From Marinobacter sediminum (GTDB lineage: Bacteria > Pseudomonadota > Gammaproteobacteria > Pseudomonadales > Oleiphilaceae): 64,000 bases of DNA. The notes under the pieces were generated by a model that was not told the origin of the DNA, ran no database searches, and saw nothing but the letters and a program-made list of their open reading frames with translations. The stretch's first letter is position 1, and every line of letters begins with the position of its first letter. Shown here piece after piece: positions 7,574 through 16,696 of this stretch. The translations under genes were made by a program, and so were the position numbers. The DNA lies in contig NZ_JAGTWY010000001.1 of the NCBI RefSeq assembly GCF_023657445.1, forward strand, positions 3,782,001 through 3,846,000. Direction: 5' to 3'.

Positions 7574-10300
7574 CTAATGAGCTTCGTCCCAGTTATCTCC
7601 TACGCCGGCTTCTACCAGCAGTGGAACGTCGAGTTCGGCGGCGGCGGACATTCGCTTCACCAGGCCTTCCCGAATCTGGCTCAGTGCGTCCTCGTTGACC
7701 TCCAGGATCAGTTCATCGTGCACCTGCATGGTCATCCGGGCCTTATCAGCGTGCTCCCGCGTCAGCCAGTCCTCAACCTCAATCATTGCCCGTTTTATGA
7801 TATCCGCGGCTGTACCCTGCATAGGGGCATTGATTGCGGTCCGTTCGGCTGCCTGTTGCATCTGTTTATTGCGGGCGTTGATCTCGGGCAGGTAGAGGCG
7901 ACGTCCGAACAGGGTCTCCACGAAACCGTCCTCGTGGGCCTGTTTGCGGATATTGTCCATGTATTTGAGGACGCCGGGGTAGCGCTCGAAATAGCGGTCG
8001 ATGTATTGCTGAGCCACTTTCCGCTCTACATCCAGTTGCCGGGACAGACCAAAGGCAGACATGCCGTAGATCAGGCCAAAGTTGATGGCCTTGGCGCTCC
8101 GACGCTGATCGCCCGATACGTTATCTACCGATACACCGAAAACCTCGGCGGCGGTCGCCTTGTGAATGTCCTCACCCTTTTCAAACGCCGTCAGCAGGCC
8201 CTTATCTCCCGACAGGTGGGCCATGATGCGCAGTTCAATCTGAGAATAATCCGCTGCCAACAGCTTACAGCCCTTATCAGCGATGAAAGCCTGGCGAATG
8301 CGTCGTCCCTGTTCGCTGCGAATCGGGATGTTCTGCAGGTTGGGCTCGGAGGAGGACAGCCGGCCGGTGGCCGTGACGGCCTGGTGATAGGAGGTGTGAA
8401 CCCGTCCAGTGCGGTGATTGATCAGCTCCGGAAGCGTATCCGTGTAGGTCGACTTCAGTTTGCTCAGGCTACGGTGCTCCAGAATCAGCCGGGGCAGTTC
8501 GTGTTCGTGGGCCAGCTCCTGCAGTACCGGCTCGGCAGTGGAAGGCGCCCCTTTTGGGGTCTTCTTGATTACCGGTAGCCCCATCTTGTCGTAGAAGATG
8601 GCTTGCAACTGCTTGGTGGAGCCGAGGTTGAAGGTCTCGCCGGCAACCTCATGCGCCTCCTTTTCCAGCTCGGCCAAGCGCTCGGCCAGCTCCTGGCTGT
8701 GTTTTCTCAGTGTGCTGGCATTTATCAGGGTGCCCCGTTGCTCCATGCGGGAGAGAACCGGTACCAGCGGCAGGTCAATGTCGCGGTACACCGAGGCCAG
8801 CTTGCCGGTCTGTTCCAGCAACGGCTGCAGGGTCCGGTGTAGGCGCAGTGTGATGTCAGCATCTTCAGCGGCATAAGGGCCGGCCTGCTCCAGCTCGATC
8901 TGGTTGAATGTCAGCTGTTTTGCGCCCTTGCCGGCGATGGACTCGAAGGTAATGGTCTTTTCACCCAGATACTGCATGGCAAGGCTGTCCATATCATGGC
9001 GTGTGGCCACAGAATTCAGCACATAGGACTCCAGCATGGTGTCTTCTGCGATTCCTTCCAGGGTGATGCCATGATTGGCCAGTACATTCTTGTCGTATTT
9101 GAGGTTTTGTCCGACCTTGGCCTGTTTCGGATCTTCCAGTAACGGTTTCAACTGTTCCAGCACCGCTTCGCGGTTCAGTTGATCGGGCGCTCCCATGTAG
9201 TCGTGGGCCAGAGGCACATACGCGGCTTCCCCCGGTTCGATGGCGAAGGACACGCCGACCACTTCTGCGTCGCTGTAGCGTAAGCTGGTGGTTTCGGTAT
9301 CAAATGCGAACAGATCGGATTGCTTGAGGCGCTTTAGCCAGTCATCGAACTCTTTCTGCTCGGTGATAACGGAGTAGCGCTTTTCGGTCGGCTGGCTGCT
9401 TTGAGGCTCGGGGGTGTCATCGGTATTGCTCTTACTGTTGCCGTTTTCGAGTTCGGCGACCCAGTTCCTGAATTCGTATTCTTTGAACAGCTCCAGCAGC
9501 TGGTCGTCACTCTGCTGCCGCAGCGTCAGGTCCTCCAGGCCGAACTCCAGGTCCACATCGGTCTTGATGGTGGCAAGGTCACGGCTCAGGGGCAGAGTTT
9601 CTGTGGCTTCCCGCAGATATTCACCGATCTTGCCCTTGATCTCATCGGAGTGCGCCATGAGATTGTCGAGATCCTGGTAGCTCTGCAGCCATTTCACGGC
9701 AGTTTTCGGGCCGCACTTGTTGACGCCGGGAATGTTGTCGACCTTGTCGCCCACCAGTGCCAGGTAGTCAATGATCTGTTCGGGGGTGACACCAAACTTT
9801 TCCACCACGCCGTCACGATCCATGCTGGTTTCTGTCATGGTATTGATCAGGGTGACGTGGTCGCTTACCAGTTGCGCCATATCCTTGTCGCCGGTGGAAA
9901 CCACCACATCAATGCCTTTGCTGGTGGCTTCATTTGCCAGCGTGCCGATTACATCATCTGCTTCGACGCCTGTGATTGTTAGCAGCGGGAGCCCCATGGC
10001 TTTCACGATCTCGTGAATCGGCTCAATCTGGCAGGCTAGATCCTCTGGCATGGGCGGACGGTTGGCTTTGTATTCCTCATACATTTCATGCCGGAAGGTT
10101 TTGCCCTTGGCGTCGAAAACCACGACCATTTTGGAGCCGGGAAAATCCTGCTCCAGGCGGCGGATCATGCTGATCACGCCCTTGATGGCTCCTGTGGGAT
10201 GGTTCTTGCTCGTGGTCAGTGGCGGCAGCGCGTGATAAGCGCGAAAAAGATAGGAAGATCCATCAACAAGAACCACAGGTGGGGTCTTTTGCTCAGTCAT
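7574..10300 (-). CDS. polA: DNA polymerase I
   Basis: 908 residues with all three domains. The N-terminal 5'-3' exonuclease (about 1-290) includes VVFDAKGKTFRHE and a helix-hairpin-helix near VDNIPGVNKCGPKTA. The 3'-5' proofreading domain keeps the catalytic DxE in FAFDTETTSL, so proofreading should be active. The polymerase domain has motif A DYSQIELRIMAHLS, motif B RRSAKAINFGLIYG and motif C VHDELILEV. It fills gaps in repair and replaces Okazaki primers. ATG at 10300 begins the conserved MTEQKTPPVVLVDG; an upstream in-frame start at 10348 adds 16 unconserved residues. Divergent from the DUF2782 gene, an arrangement also found in Pseudomonas. Confidence 0.97.
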   Translation of the reverse strand: MTEQKTPPVVLVDGSSYLFRAYHALPPLTTSKNHPTGAIKGVISMIRRLEQDFPGSKMVVVFDAKGKTFRHEMYEEYKANRPPMPEDLACQIEPIHEIVKAMGLPLLTITGVEADDVIGTLANEATSKGIDVVVSTGDKDMAQLVSDHVTLINTMTETSMDRDGVVEKFGVTPEQIIDYLALVGDKVDNIPGVNKCGPKTAVKWLQSYQDLDNLMAHSDEIKGKIGEYLREATETLPLSRDLATIKTDVDLEFGLEDLTLRQQSDDQLLELFKEYEFRNWVAELENGNSKSNTDDTPEPQSSQPTEKRYSVITEQKEFDDWLKRLKQSDLFAFDTETTSLRYSDAEVVGVSFAIEPGEAAYVPLAHDYMGAPDQLNREAVLEQLKPLLEDPKQAKVGQNLKYDKNVLANHGITLEGIAEDTMLESYVLNSVATRHDMDSLAMQYLGEKTITFESIAGKGAKQLTFNQIELEQAGPYAAEDADITLRLHRTLQPLLEQTGKLASVYRDIDLPLVPVLSRMEQRGTLINASTLRKHSQELAERLAELEKEAHEVAGETFNLGSTKQLQAIFYDKMGLPVIKKTPKGAPSTAEPVLQELAHEHELPRLILEHRSLSKLKSTYTDTLPELINHRTGRVHTSYHQAVTATGRLSSSEPNLQNIPIRSEQGRRIRQAFIADKGCKLLAADYSQIELRIMAHLSGDKGLLTAFEKGEDIHKATAAEVFGVSVDNVSGDQRRSAKAINFGLIYGMSAFGLSRQLDVERKVAQQYIDRYFERYPGVLKYMDNIRKQAHEDGFVETLFGRRLYLPEINARNKQMQQAAERTAINAPMQGTAADIIKRAMIEVEDWLTREHADKARMTMQVHDELILEVNEDALSQIREGLVKRMSAAAELDVPLLVEAGVGDNWDEAH

Positions 10301-10387
10301 GTCAAAACAGGTCCGGAATCTGATTGAAGCGTGGGTTGGCTTATGCAACTCTGTATGGAATTCAATGGCTAAAAGGGTACCACGAAA

Positions 10388-10726
10388 ATGAAAGCAATCT
10401 CCTGTCCGGCACTACTGCTCGTCTGTTTCTCCGGGGTCGTTTTTGCCCAGGAAGAAGGGGCGCTGGATAAGACGCTTGTTGAAACGCCCGATGAGCCGGT
10501 AGTGGTTTCGGACTATCAGCCCACCAGTGAGGGGCCCCAGATTGTCATCCGGCCTGGAGAAGAGGAAATCTTTTACGAGTACCGGGTCAATGGCCAGTTA
10601 ATGGAAATCAAGGTGGTGCCGGAAGCCGGGCCGGAATACTACCTCGTGCCGGCGGATGGCGGTGGCTGGATCCGGGAGACCGAGTCGGACATGCTGGTGC
10701 CCAGTTGGGTTCTGTTTCGCTGGTAA
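10388..10726 (+). CDS. DUF2782 periplasmic protein
   Basis: 112 residues. A signal peptide (MKAISCPALLLVCFSGVVFA, cleaved before QEE) precedes a small acidic domain with the family core EEIFYEYRVNGQLMEIKVVP and PEYYLVPADG. The function of DUF2782 is unknown. It lies beside polA on the opposite strand, an association that is conserved in related genera and gives some support to the call. It probably resides in the periplasm. Confidence 0.8.
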   Translation: MKAISCPALLLVCFSGVVFAQEEGALDKTLVETPDEPVVVSDYQPTSEGPQIVIRPGEEEIFYEYRVNGQLMEIKVVPEAGPEYYLVPADGGGWIRETESDMLVPSWVLFRW

Positions 10727-10916
10727 GCTCCGTCGCTCAGGAAGCTCTGGGTGGCAGATGGATCATCCGTAGAAGTCCTTATTATCCTGTTCGCCGCTTT
10801 TAGTATGAACATTCTAATTTTTGTCTGTAACTTGGTATGTGAGATTCGGGTAAAGGCCTATTAACAGGGCGAGTCCCTAAGGCCCGAAGCACTTTTAGAA
10901 ACCAAGGAGAACAGAC

Positions 10917-11321
10917 ATGGGTAAACTCAAGTCATACCAGGAACAGATTCAGGAAATCGTTGATAAAGGCATCAATGCGGCGGAAGAGCAGCAGAAAAAA
11001 CTGGCATCAATGCCGTTTGATTATGCCGAGAAGCTCGAGTCTGAAGCGCGTGAGTACAGCGTGAAGACCCTGCGCAAGCGTTACAATGGTTACAGTGAGA
11101 GCCTGTTCGAGCAACTGCGTAGTCTGAACAGCCGTCTTGGCAGCTTTGCAGCAGACTTGGTAGCCAAGCTCGAGAAGGAAGTAGCGGAAGGTGCTGATGC
11201 AGTATCTGAGGCCGCCGAGGAAGTTTCCGAGGCAACTCAGGAAACCAAGAAGCCGGCCGCTCGCAAGACCACTGCTAGCAAGAGCACGTCTACTGCGAAG
11301 AAGACGACTGCTTCTGCCTGA
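10917..11321 (+). CDS. Phasin-like coiled-coil protein with a histone H1-like tail
   Basis: 134 residues. The first 95 are predicted to be long amphipathic helices (KSYQEQIQEIVDKGINAAE and SESLFEQLRSLNSRLGSFA), resembling phasin-type granule or surface-binding proteins. The last 30 are Ala/Thr/Lys-rich (KKPAARKTTASKS), like AlgP or H1-type DNA-binding tails. A strong ribosome site (AAGGAGA) and a strong terminator frame a single-gene unit, which suggests high expression. Phasin is a best guess from composition; it could also be a nucleoid-associated or stress protein. No phaC or phaZ gene is nearby. Confidence 0.6.
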   Translation: MGKLKSYQEQIQEIVDKGINAAEEQQKKLASMPFDYAEKLESEAREYSVKTLRKRYNGYSESLFEQLRSLNSRLGSFAADLVAKLEKEVAEGADAVSEAAEEVSEATQETKKPAARKTTASKSTSTAKKTTASA

Positions 11322-11355
11322 GCAGCTGAAGGGTCGCTGACTGGCGACCAACAGT

Positions 11356-11392
11356 AAAAAGGGTGGTGCTGAAAAGCACCACCCTTTTTTTT
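11356..11392 (+). terminator. Strong rho-independent terminator, probably bidirectional
   Basis: Perfect 10-bp stem GGGTGGTGCT/AGCACCACCC with a GAAA tetraloop (11361-11384), followed by eight T. Five A before the stem give a T run on the other strand, so it can also end the minus-strand pyrE unit, whose last stop is at 11419. Confidence 0.92.
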
Positions 11393-11418
11393 GTCCGATG
11401 CTCTGCGTTCGTCTGAGG

Positions 11419-12066
11419 TTACTGCGTCTCAGCTTCTTTTGGGGCTGGGGTTCGGGGCTCACCGGTAATTTCTTCCAGTCGTTGAATATCCCTTTCAAAG
11501 TCTCCCCGGAGTTCTTCCATTTCCTTTTTCTGAGCGCTGATTTCCGCTTCGATATCCTGTATCTGGGATTCCAGGCGTCGAATTTTATCCAGTCTCGCTT
11601 CAGGAATCTTCTGGCCCGCCCGTTCCATGTCAGCCGCGCGGCTTTGTTCATTATCGAGTTGATTGGAGATGACGGAAATATTGCCGCGTTTGAGCTGTAT
11701 CAGCCCTTCAAGCTCCCGAACCTTCCGATGCATGGCCCGGACGGCCTGGTCCGGGTGGCTGAAGCGCTTCAGAAGCTGGCGGTCCTTCTCACGCTGGATT
11801 TCCAGTTCCTTCTGGCGCTGCTCTTCAGCCTCCCGCTCCGCTATTTCTTCTTCGGTTGGTGCGGGAGGAATGGTTTCGATTACCCGACCACTGCTGCCAA
11901 GGATGTCGTAACCCCTTTTGGTGGCTTCCTGGGGAATGGTGTTGCTAATGACCACCTGGCCGTTTTCATCCGTATAACGGTACATTCCGGCTTCCGCTGT
12001 GGTAACAAGGTTCAGCACAAGGGCAAAGGCAGAAGCTGTTTTGAATGCTGTCAGACGGTTGAGCAT
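11419..12066 (-). CDS. DUF4124 domain secreted coiled-coil protein
   Basis: 215 residues. A signal peptide (cleaved near TTAEA/GMY) is followed by a DUF4124 domain with the typical start MYRYTDENGQVVISNTIP (about 27-65), then a long charged coiled coil (75-200). DUF4124 proteins are periplasmic or envelope proteins of unknown function, and the domain often starts with this Y-D-x-x-G-x-x-x-S/F pattern. It lies three bases behind pyrE and is surely co-transcribed with it, though no functional link is known. Confidence 0.83.
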   Translation of the reverse strand: MLNRLTAFKTASAFALVLNLVTTAEAGMYRYTDENGQVVISNTIPQEATKRGYDILGSSGRVIETIPPAPTEEEIAEREAEEQRQKELEIQREKDRQLLKRFSHPDQAVRAMHRKVRELEGLIQLKRGNISVISNQLDNEQSRAADMERAGQKIPEARLDKIRRLESQIQDIEAEISAQKKEMEELRGDFERDIQRLEEITGEPRTPAPKEAETQ

Positions 12067-12069
12067 CGA

Positions 12070-12708
12070 TCAGACTCCGTAACGATCCCGATAACTGGCT
12101 ACCTTCTCGGCGTGGCCGGCAAAGTCCGGGTTGGCCTTGAGATAATCCAGAACCTGTTCCAGGCGGATGATACTCACAACGGGAATGCCAAATTCCTTTT
12201 CCACTTCCTGGATAGCGGACAGCTCACCGTTGCCTTTCTCCTGCCGGTCCAGTGCAATCAGCACGCCAGCTGGCTCTGCACCGGCACCACGAATCAGATC
12301 AATGGACTCACGAATGGCGGTGCCGGCAGTAATGACATCATCGACGATAAGTACTTTGCCTTGCAAAGGCGCACCCACGATATTGCCACCTTCGCCATGA
12401 TCTTTCTTTTCTTTCCGGTTAAAGGCAAACGGTTTGCTGTTACCGTCTGTAGCAAGTGCCATGGCTGTCACGGTTGCCAGCGGAATGCCCTTATAGGCTG
12501 GTCCGAAAATAATGTCATAATTCAGGCCGCTCCGTTCTATCGCTGCGGCATAGGCTTTGCTTAATTGAAGCAGGTCATCTCCGGTGTTGAACAGCCCAGC
12601 GTTAAAAAAGTACGGACTGGTACGGCCGGATTTAAGCGTAAACTCACCAAAGCGAAGTACGTTCCGGCGGATGGCAAATTCAATAAATTTTTGCTGATAG
12701 TCGTGCAT
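12070..12708 (-). CDS. pyrE: Orotate phosphoribosyltransferase
   Basis: 212 residues. Transfers the phosphoribosyl group of PRPP to orotate to give OMP in pyrimidine synthesis. The PRPP-binding loop is [17 protein letters not shown], preceded by [11 protein letters not shown] and the flexible-loop [11 protein letters not shown]. Length and motifs match the gammaproteobacterial type. It is divergent from crc across about 80 bases, an order shared with Pseudomonas. Confidence 0.97.
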   Translation of the reverse strand: MHDYQQKFIEFAIRRNVLRFGEFTLKSGRTSPYFFNAGLFNTGDDLLQLSKAYAAAIERSGLNYDIIFGPAYKGIPLATVTAMALATDGNSKPFAFNRKEKKDHGEGGNIVGAPLQGKVLIVDDVITAGTAIRESIDLIRGAGAEPAGVLIALDRQEKGNGELSAIQEVEKEFGIPVVSIIRLEQVLDYLKANPDFAGHAEKVASYRDRYGV

Positions 12709-12789
12709 GACAAGGCTTCTGGCGGGTGTGAATCTTTAATTAGCGCGTAAAAACGGTATCATACACACAAACCGAATCAGGGAACACGT

Positions 12790-13596
12790 ATGCGGGTAGT
12801 ATCAATCAGCGTCAATGGCCTGGCCCAGGCTGTTGAAAAGGGTTTTTTTGACTGGCTGGCCGAACAGGATGCTGACGTCGTTTGCGTTCAGGATCACCGC
12901 ATGCGTGCCTATGAGGTAGAAGATTACAACCTCATCCCGGAAGGCTATGAGGCTTACTTCATCGATGGCGAAAAGAACGAGGATGGCGGTGTTGGAATCT
13001 ACACTCGCCATTTCCCGAAGGCCATTATGTACGGATTCGCCAACGAGCAGGCAGACCGGGAGGGTCGTTTCATTCAGGCCGACTTCGATAAGGTTTCTGT
13101 CGCGTGCGTGCTTGCCCCCTGTGCACTGGGGCGTGAGGAAGAGCTGATCGGTGACGATGACCTTACGGTGCTGGATCACAAGGACGAGTTCTTGGACGGG
13201 TTCGGCCTGCACATGCAGAAGACCCTGCGTAAGCGTCGACAGTTCATATTGTGCGCCAATCTTCAGACGGCACACAATGTGACCGATGCCAGTCCGCTCT
13301 ATCACAAGTTCGACTTCTCCGGATTTCTGCCCCATGAGCGCGCGTGGTTGGACCGCCTGTTCGATGAAATGGGCTGTATTGATGCATTCCGGGAAATCAA
13401 CAAGCAGAGTGGTCAGTTTACCTGGTGGCCTGAGCAAGCAGAGGGTGCTCGCAAGAACGCCGGAATTCGCACGGATTACCAATTGTTGACGCCGGGTATC
13501 CGCAATACGATTCAGGACGGCTGGATCGACGATGCAACCCGGTTCTCTGATCACGCGCCGGTGATCATGGATTACGATATCCAGATTGGCTTTTAA
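12790..13596 (+). CDS. crc: Catabolite repression control protein Crc
   Basis: 268 residues, endonuclease/exonuclease/phosphatase fold. It resembles Crc rather than exonuclease III: the metal-binding Glu of the QE motif is replaced (VVCVQDHRM), as in Pseudomonas Crc, so nuclease activity is not expected. WLDRLFDEMGCIDAFREI, FTWWPEQ and DYQLLTPGIR match the Crc pattern, and the pyrE-crc-rph order is the Pseudomonas one. In Pseudomonas, Crc stabilises Hfq on A-rich leaders to block translation of catabolic mRNAs and is relieved by CrcZ RNA. The predicted CrcZ and CbrAB in this window support this role. A plain exonuclease III paralogue is the alternative. Confidence 0.85.
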   Translation: MRVVSISVNGLAQAVEKGFFDWLAEQDADVVCVQDHRMRAYEVEDYNLIPEGYEAYFIDGEKNEDGGVGIYTRHFPKAIMYGFANEQADREGRFIQADFDKVSVACVLAPCALGREEELIGDDDLTVLDHKDEFLDGFGLHMQKTLRKRRQFILCANLQTAHNVTDASPLYHKFDFSGFLPHERAWLDRLFDEMGCIDAFREINKQSGQFTWWPEQAEGARKNAGIRTDYQLLTPGIRNTIQDGWIDDATRFSDHAPVIMDYDIQIGF

Positions 13597-13615
13597 GCGT
13601 GGTGGAAGCGTGGAA

Positions 13616-13709
13616 GTAGGGCCTTCTGCCCAGACGCGCTGCGAGTACATCCCTGTACGCTTGTTTCCGGCCATCCCTGGCCTTCAACAGTCCGGGCAGA
13701 AGGCCCTAC
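13616..13709. repeat. Intergenic inverted repeat with two nested mini-hairpins
   Basis: Outer arms of 16 bases match perfectly (GTAGGGCCTTCTGCCC at 13616-13631 and its complement at 13694-13709). Between them lie two small hairpins with the same TCCC loop: GTACA/TGTAC (13645-13658) and GGCCA/TGGCC (13669-13682). It fills the space between the convergent crc and rph genes. The architecture resembles dispersed palindromic intergenic elements of marine Gammaproteobacteria. Only one copy was recognised here. Confidence 0.7.
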
Positions 13710-13731
13710 GCCAACGCCCAGGCTATTTGAT

Positions 13732-14448
13732 TTAGCCTTCCAGGGCAGCTTTCTGGATTTCAAACAGCTTTTCAATGCCCTGCTTGGCCAGCATCAGCAT
13801 GTTGTCCAGTTCTTCCTGAACAAAAGGCGCGCCTTCTGCCGTCCCCTGGATTTCAATGAACCCGCCCTGGTCGGTCATGATCACGTTCATGTCGGTTTCG
13901 GCTTCGGAGTCTTCCGGGTAGTCCAGGTCGACAACCGGAGTGCCTTTATATACACCAACTGAAAACGCGGCCACCATCTGCTTGAGCGGTGATTTTTTCA
14001 GGCGCTTTTCGGCGACCAGATAGTTCAGGGCGTCCACCAATGCTACGCAGCCGCCGGTAATGGCCGCGGTGCGGGTGCCGCCATCGGCCTGGATCACGTC
14101 GCAGTCGATGGTGATGCTGTGTTCACCCAGTTCGCTAAGGTCAACGGCAGCGCGCAGGGAGCGGCCGATGAGGCGCTGGATCTCGACGGTACGGCCGCCC
14201 TGTTTGCCGCGAGCGGCCTCCCGGCCCATGCGGCTGCCGGTGGAGCGCGGGAGCATGCCGTATTCGGCGGTGATCCAGCCTTTGCCTTCACCGCGCAGGA
14301 AAGGGGGTACCTTGTTTTCGACGGAGGCTGTGCAGATCACTTTGGTGTCTCCGAACTCCACCAGCACCGAGCCTTCGGCGTGACGAGTGTAGTTTCGGGT
14401 GATTCGAACGTCTCTGGGTTGCTCGGGCGTTCTGCCGCTTGGTCGCAT
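13732..14448 (-). CDS. rph: Ribonuclease PH
   Basis: 238 residues. Phosphorolytic 3'-5' exoribonuclease that trims tRNA 3' ends. It shows the family pattern [30 protein letters not shown] and [16 protein letters not shown], followed by [18 protein letters not shown] with the phosphate-binding and catalytic residues. Full length, unlike the frameshifted K-12 gene. Convergent with crc, divergent from yicC. A TTATACT box upstream on the minus strand, near 14520, may be its -10. Confidence 0.97.
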   Translation of the reverse strand: MRPSGRTPEQPRDVRITRNYTRHAEGSVLVEFGDTKVICTASVENKVPPFLRGEGKGWITAEYGMLPRSTGSRMGREAARGKQGGRTVEIQRLIGRSLRAAVDLSELGEHSITIDCDVIQADGGTRTAAITGGCVALVDALNYLVAEKRLKKSPLKQMVAAFSVGVYKGTPVVDLDYPEDSEAETDMNVIMTDQGGFIEIQGTAEGAPFVQEELDNMLMLAKQGIEKLFEIQKAALEG

Positions 14449-14630
14449 AGTGTTTCCTGAAGTCTGTGATGAATGTCCGGGAGCCTGTCCCGGCCGAATC
14501 TTAATTGAAAGGACGGCGAGTATAACACGTCGACGGCGTGGGATATGGCTTCGCCTGTGGTTCGGTTCGCCGTTGGGGTTAAGAGCCTGTTAGACTCGAA
14601 GCTCTGATACCAACCATGACCGGAGCTGCC

Positions 14631-15497
14631 ATGATCAGAAGTATGACCGCGTTTTCACGGAAGGACACTCAGGGAGAGTGGGGGACGCTAACCTGTGAGA
14701 TTCGCACGGTGAATCACCGGTATCTCGAGCCCTCGTTTCGATTACCCGAGACGTTTCGTGAGCTGGAAAACGGGTTCCGGGAAGAGCTTCGAAAACAACT
14801 GAAGCGGGGCAAGGTGGATGTGTCCATGCGGCTGCAGTCAGCCGACAAGGCGTCGCAGAGCTTCGAAATCAATGACGATATGGCAAAGGCGGTCAATGAG
14901 GCGGCCAATCATGTCAATCGCATTCTCGACAACCCCGCCCATATCAGTGCCCTGGACATTCTTCACTGGCCCGGCGTGTTGTCGGTTCCCGAGCAGGACT
15001 ATGGTCCCGCCCTGGATGCGGCCGCCGGTCTGTTTGAAGACACGGTCCGTGAATTGGTGAGTGTCCGTGAGCGGGAAGGTGAGCGCCTGCGTCCGCTGTT
15101 CGAGGAACGCCTGACCACCATGACTGATGTTGTTTCCCGGGTGCGTAAGTTGATGCCTGAACTTCTTGGCGCTCAGGAGCAGACACTCCGGGATCGGTTT
15201 GAGAAGGCGAAGGTGGAGCTGGACGCCGATCGAGTCGCTCAGGAAATGGTCATGCTGGCCCAGAAAAGTGATGTAGCGGAAGAGCTGGACCGCCTTGATG
15301 CCCATATGAGCGAAGTTGCCGATACCCTGAAAAGTGACGACGCCATTGGGCGTCGTCTGGATTTCCTGATGCAGGAGCTGAACCGGGAAGCCAACACCCT
15401 TAGCAGCAAAAGTATCGACGCTCGCGTTACTCGGGCAGCGGTTGATCTGAAGGTTTTGATCGAGCAAATGCGTGAGCAGGTGCAGAACCTGGAGTAA
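14631..15497 (+). CDS. yicC: YicC family endoribonuclease
   Basis: 288 residues. It starts with the family hallmark MIRSMTAFSR and ends with a DUF1732 domain: MQELNREANTLSSKS plus VDLKVLIEQMREQVQNLE at the C-terminus. YicC of E. coli is an endoribonuclease involved in RNA turnover. ATG at 14631 has GGAG six bases upstream and gives the usual length. An in-frame ATG at 14616 adds only five residues. It lies upstream of gmk, a common order. Confidence 0.93.
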   Translation: MIRSMTAFSRKDTQGEWGTLTCEIRTVNHRYLEPSFRLPETFRELENGFREELRKQLKRGKVDVSMRLQSADKASQSFEINDDMAKAVNEAANHVNRILDNPAHISALDILHWPGVLSVPEQDYGPALDAAAGLFEDTVRELVSVREREGERLRPLFEERLTTMTDVVSRVRKLMPELLGAQEQTLRDRFEKAKVELDADRVAQEMVMLAQKSDVAEELDRLDAHMSEVADTLKSDDAIGRRLDFLMQELNREANTLSSKSIDARVTRAAVDLKVLIEQMREQVQNLE

Positions 15498-15545
15498 CGT
15501 GCGTAGCCTCGGCGAAAGCCTTATAATCCGGCGGCTTCCCGTTGA

Positions 15546-16232
<687 letters not shown>

Positions 16233-16318
16233 AGCTGGCTTTAGCTGTATACAAATTGAGCCGGCCACAGTAAACTACGCGGTCTGCTGAATCAGTCATT
16301 TTATTTTTCGGGGAAGTT

Positions 16319-16531
16319 ATGGCACGAGTTACCGTTGAAGATTGTCTGGAAAACGTTGATAACCGCTTCCAGCTGGTGATGTTGGCTACCAAGCGTGCCC
16401 GTCAGCTCGCTACCAAAGGTGCGGAACCTATGGTGCCGGAAGAGAACGACAAGCCCACGGTTATTGCCCTGCGGGAAATCGCGGAAGGCAAGATCGGTCG
16501 CGATCTTCTGAAAGAAGATGAAGATGAGTGA
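16319..16531 (+). CDS. rpoZ: RNA polymerase omega subunit
   Basis: 70 residues. Begins [20 protein letters not shown], contains the conserved [16 protein letters not shown], and ends soon afterwards in an acidic tail. The C-terminus is about 20 residues shorter than in E. coli, where that tail is dispensable. Omega helps assemble RNA polymerase and forms the first ppGpp site, which fits its place in front of spoT. A GGGGAAG ribosome site precedes the ATG. Confidence 0.95.
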   Translation: MARVTVEDCLENVDNRFQLVMLATKRARQLATKGAEPMVPEENDKPTVIALREIAEGKIGRDLLKEDEDE

Positions 16532-16634
16532 CAAGGTGCGGGTACAAGTACGTATCCACGCCTGAGAAGCATTGAAATCTGTCCCCGCGCTTTTATAGTG
16601 TAACTATAAGTGTTGCTGGTAGGACTACGGAAGG

Positions 16635-16662
16635 ACCCGGATGCGTGCATTCGGGTTTTTTT
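16635..16662 (+). terminator. Terminator between rpoZ and spoT
   Basis: Stem ACCCGGAT/ATTCGGGT (one G-T pair) with loop GCGTGC, followed by seven T. Since spoT starts only 35 bases later, this probably attenuates read-through from gmk-rpoZ, and spoT may need read-through or its own promoter. Confidence 0.7.
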
Positions 16663-16696
16663 GTCGCTGAAAACATATTGAGGCTTTGGAGGCGCG

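Noticed and set aside
12802..13674. 290-codon minus-strand frame opposite crc
   Set aside because: Antisense shadow; Crc on the plus strand is well supported by sequence and context.
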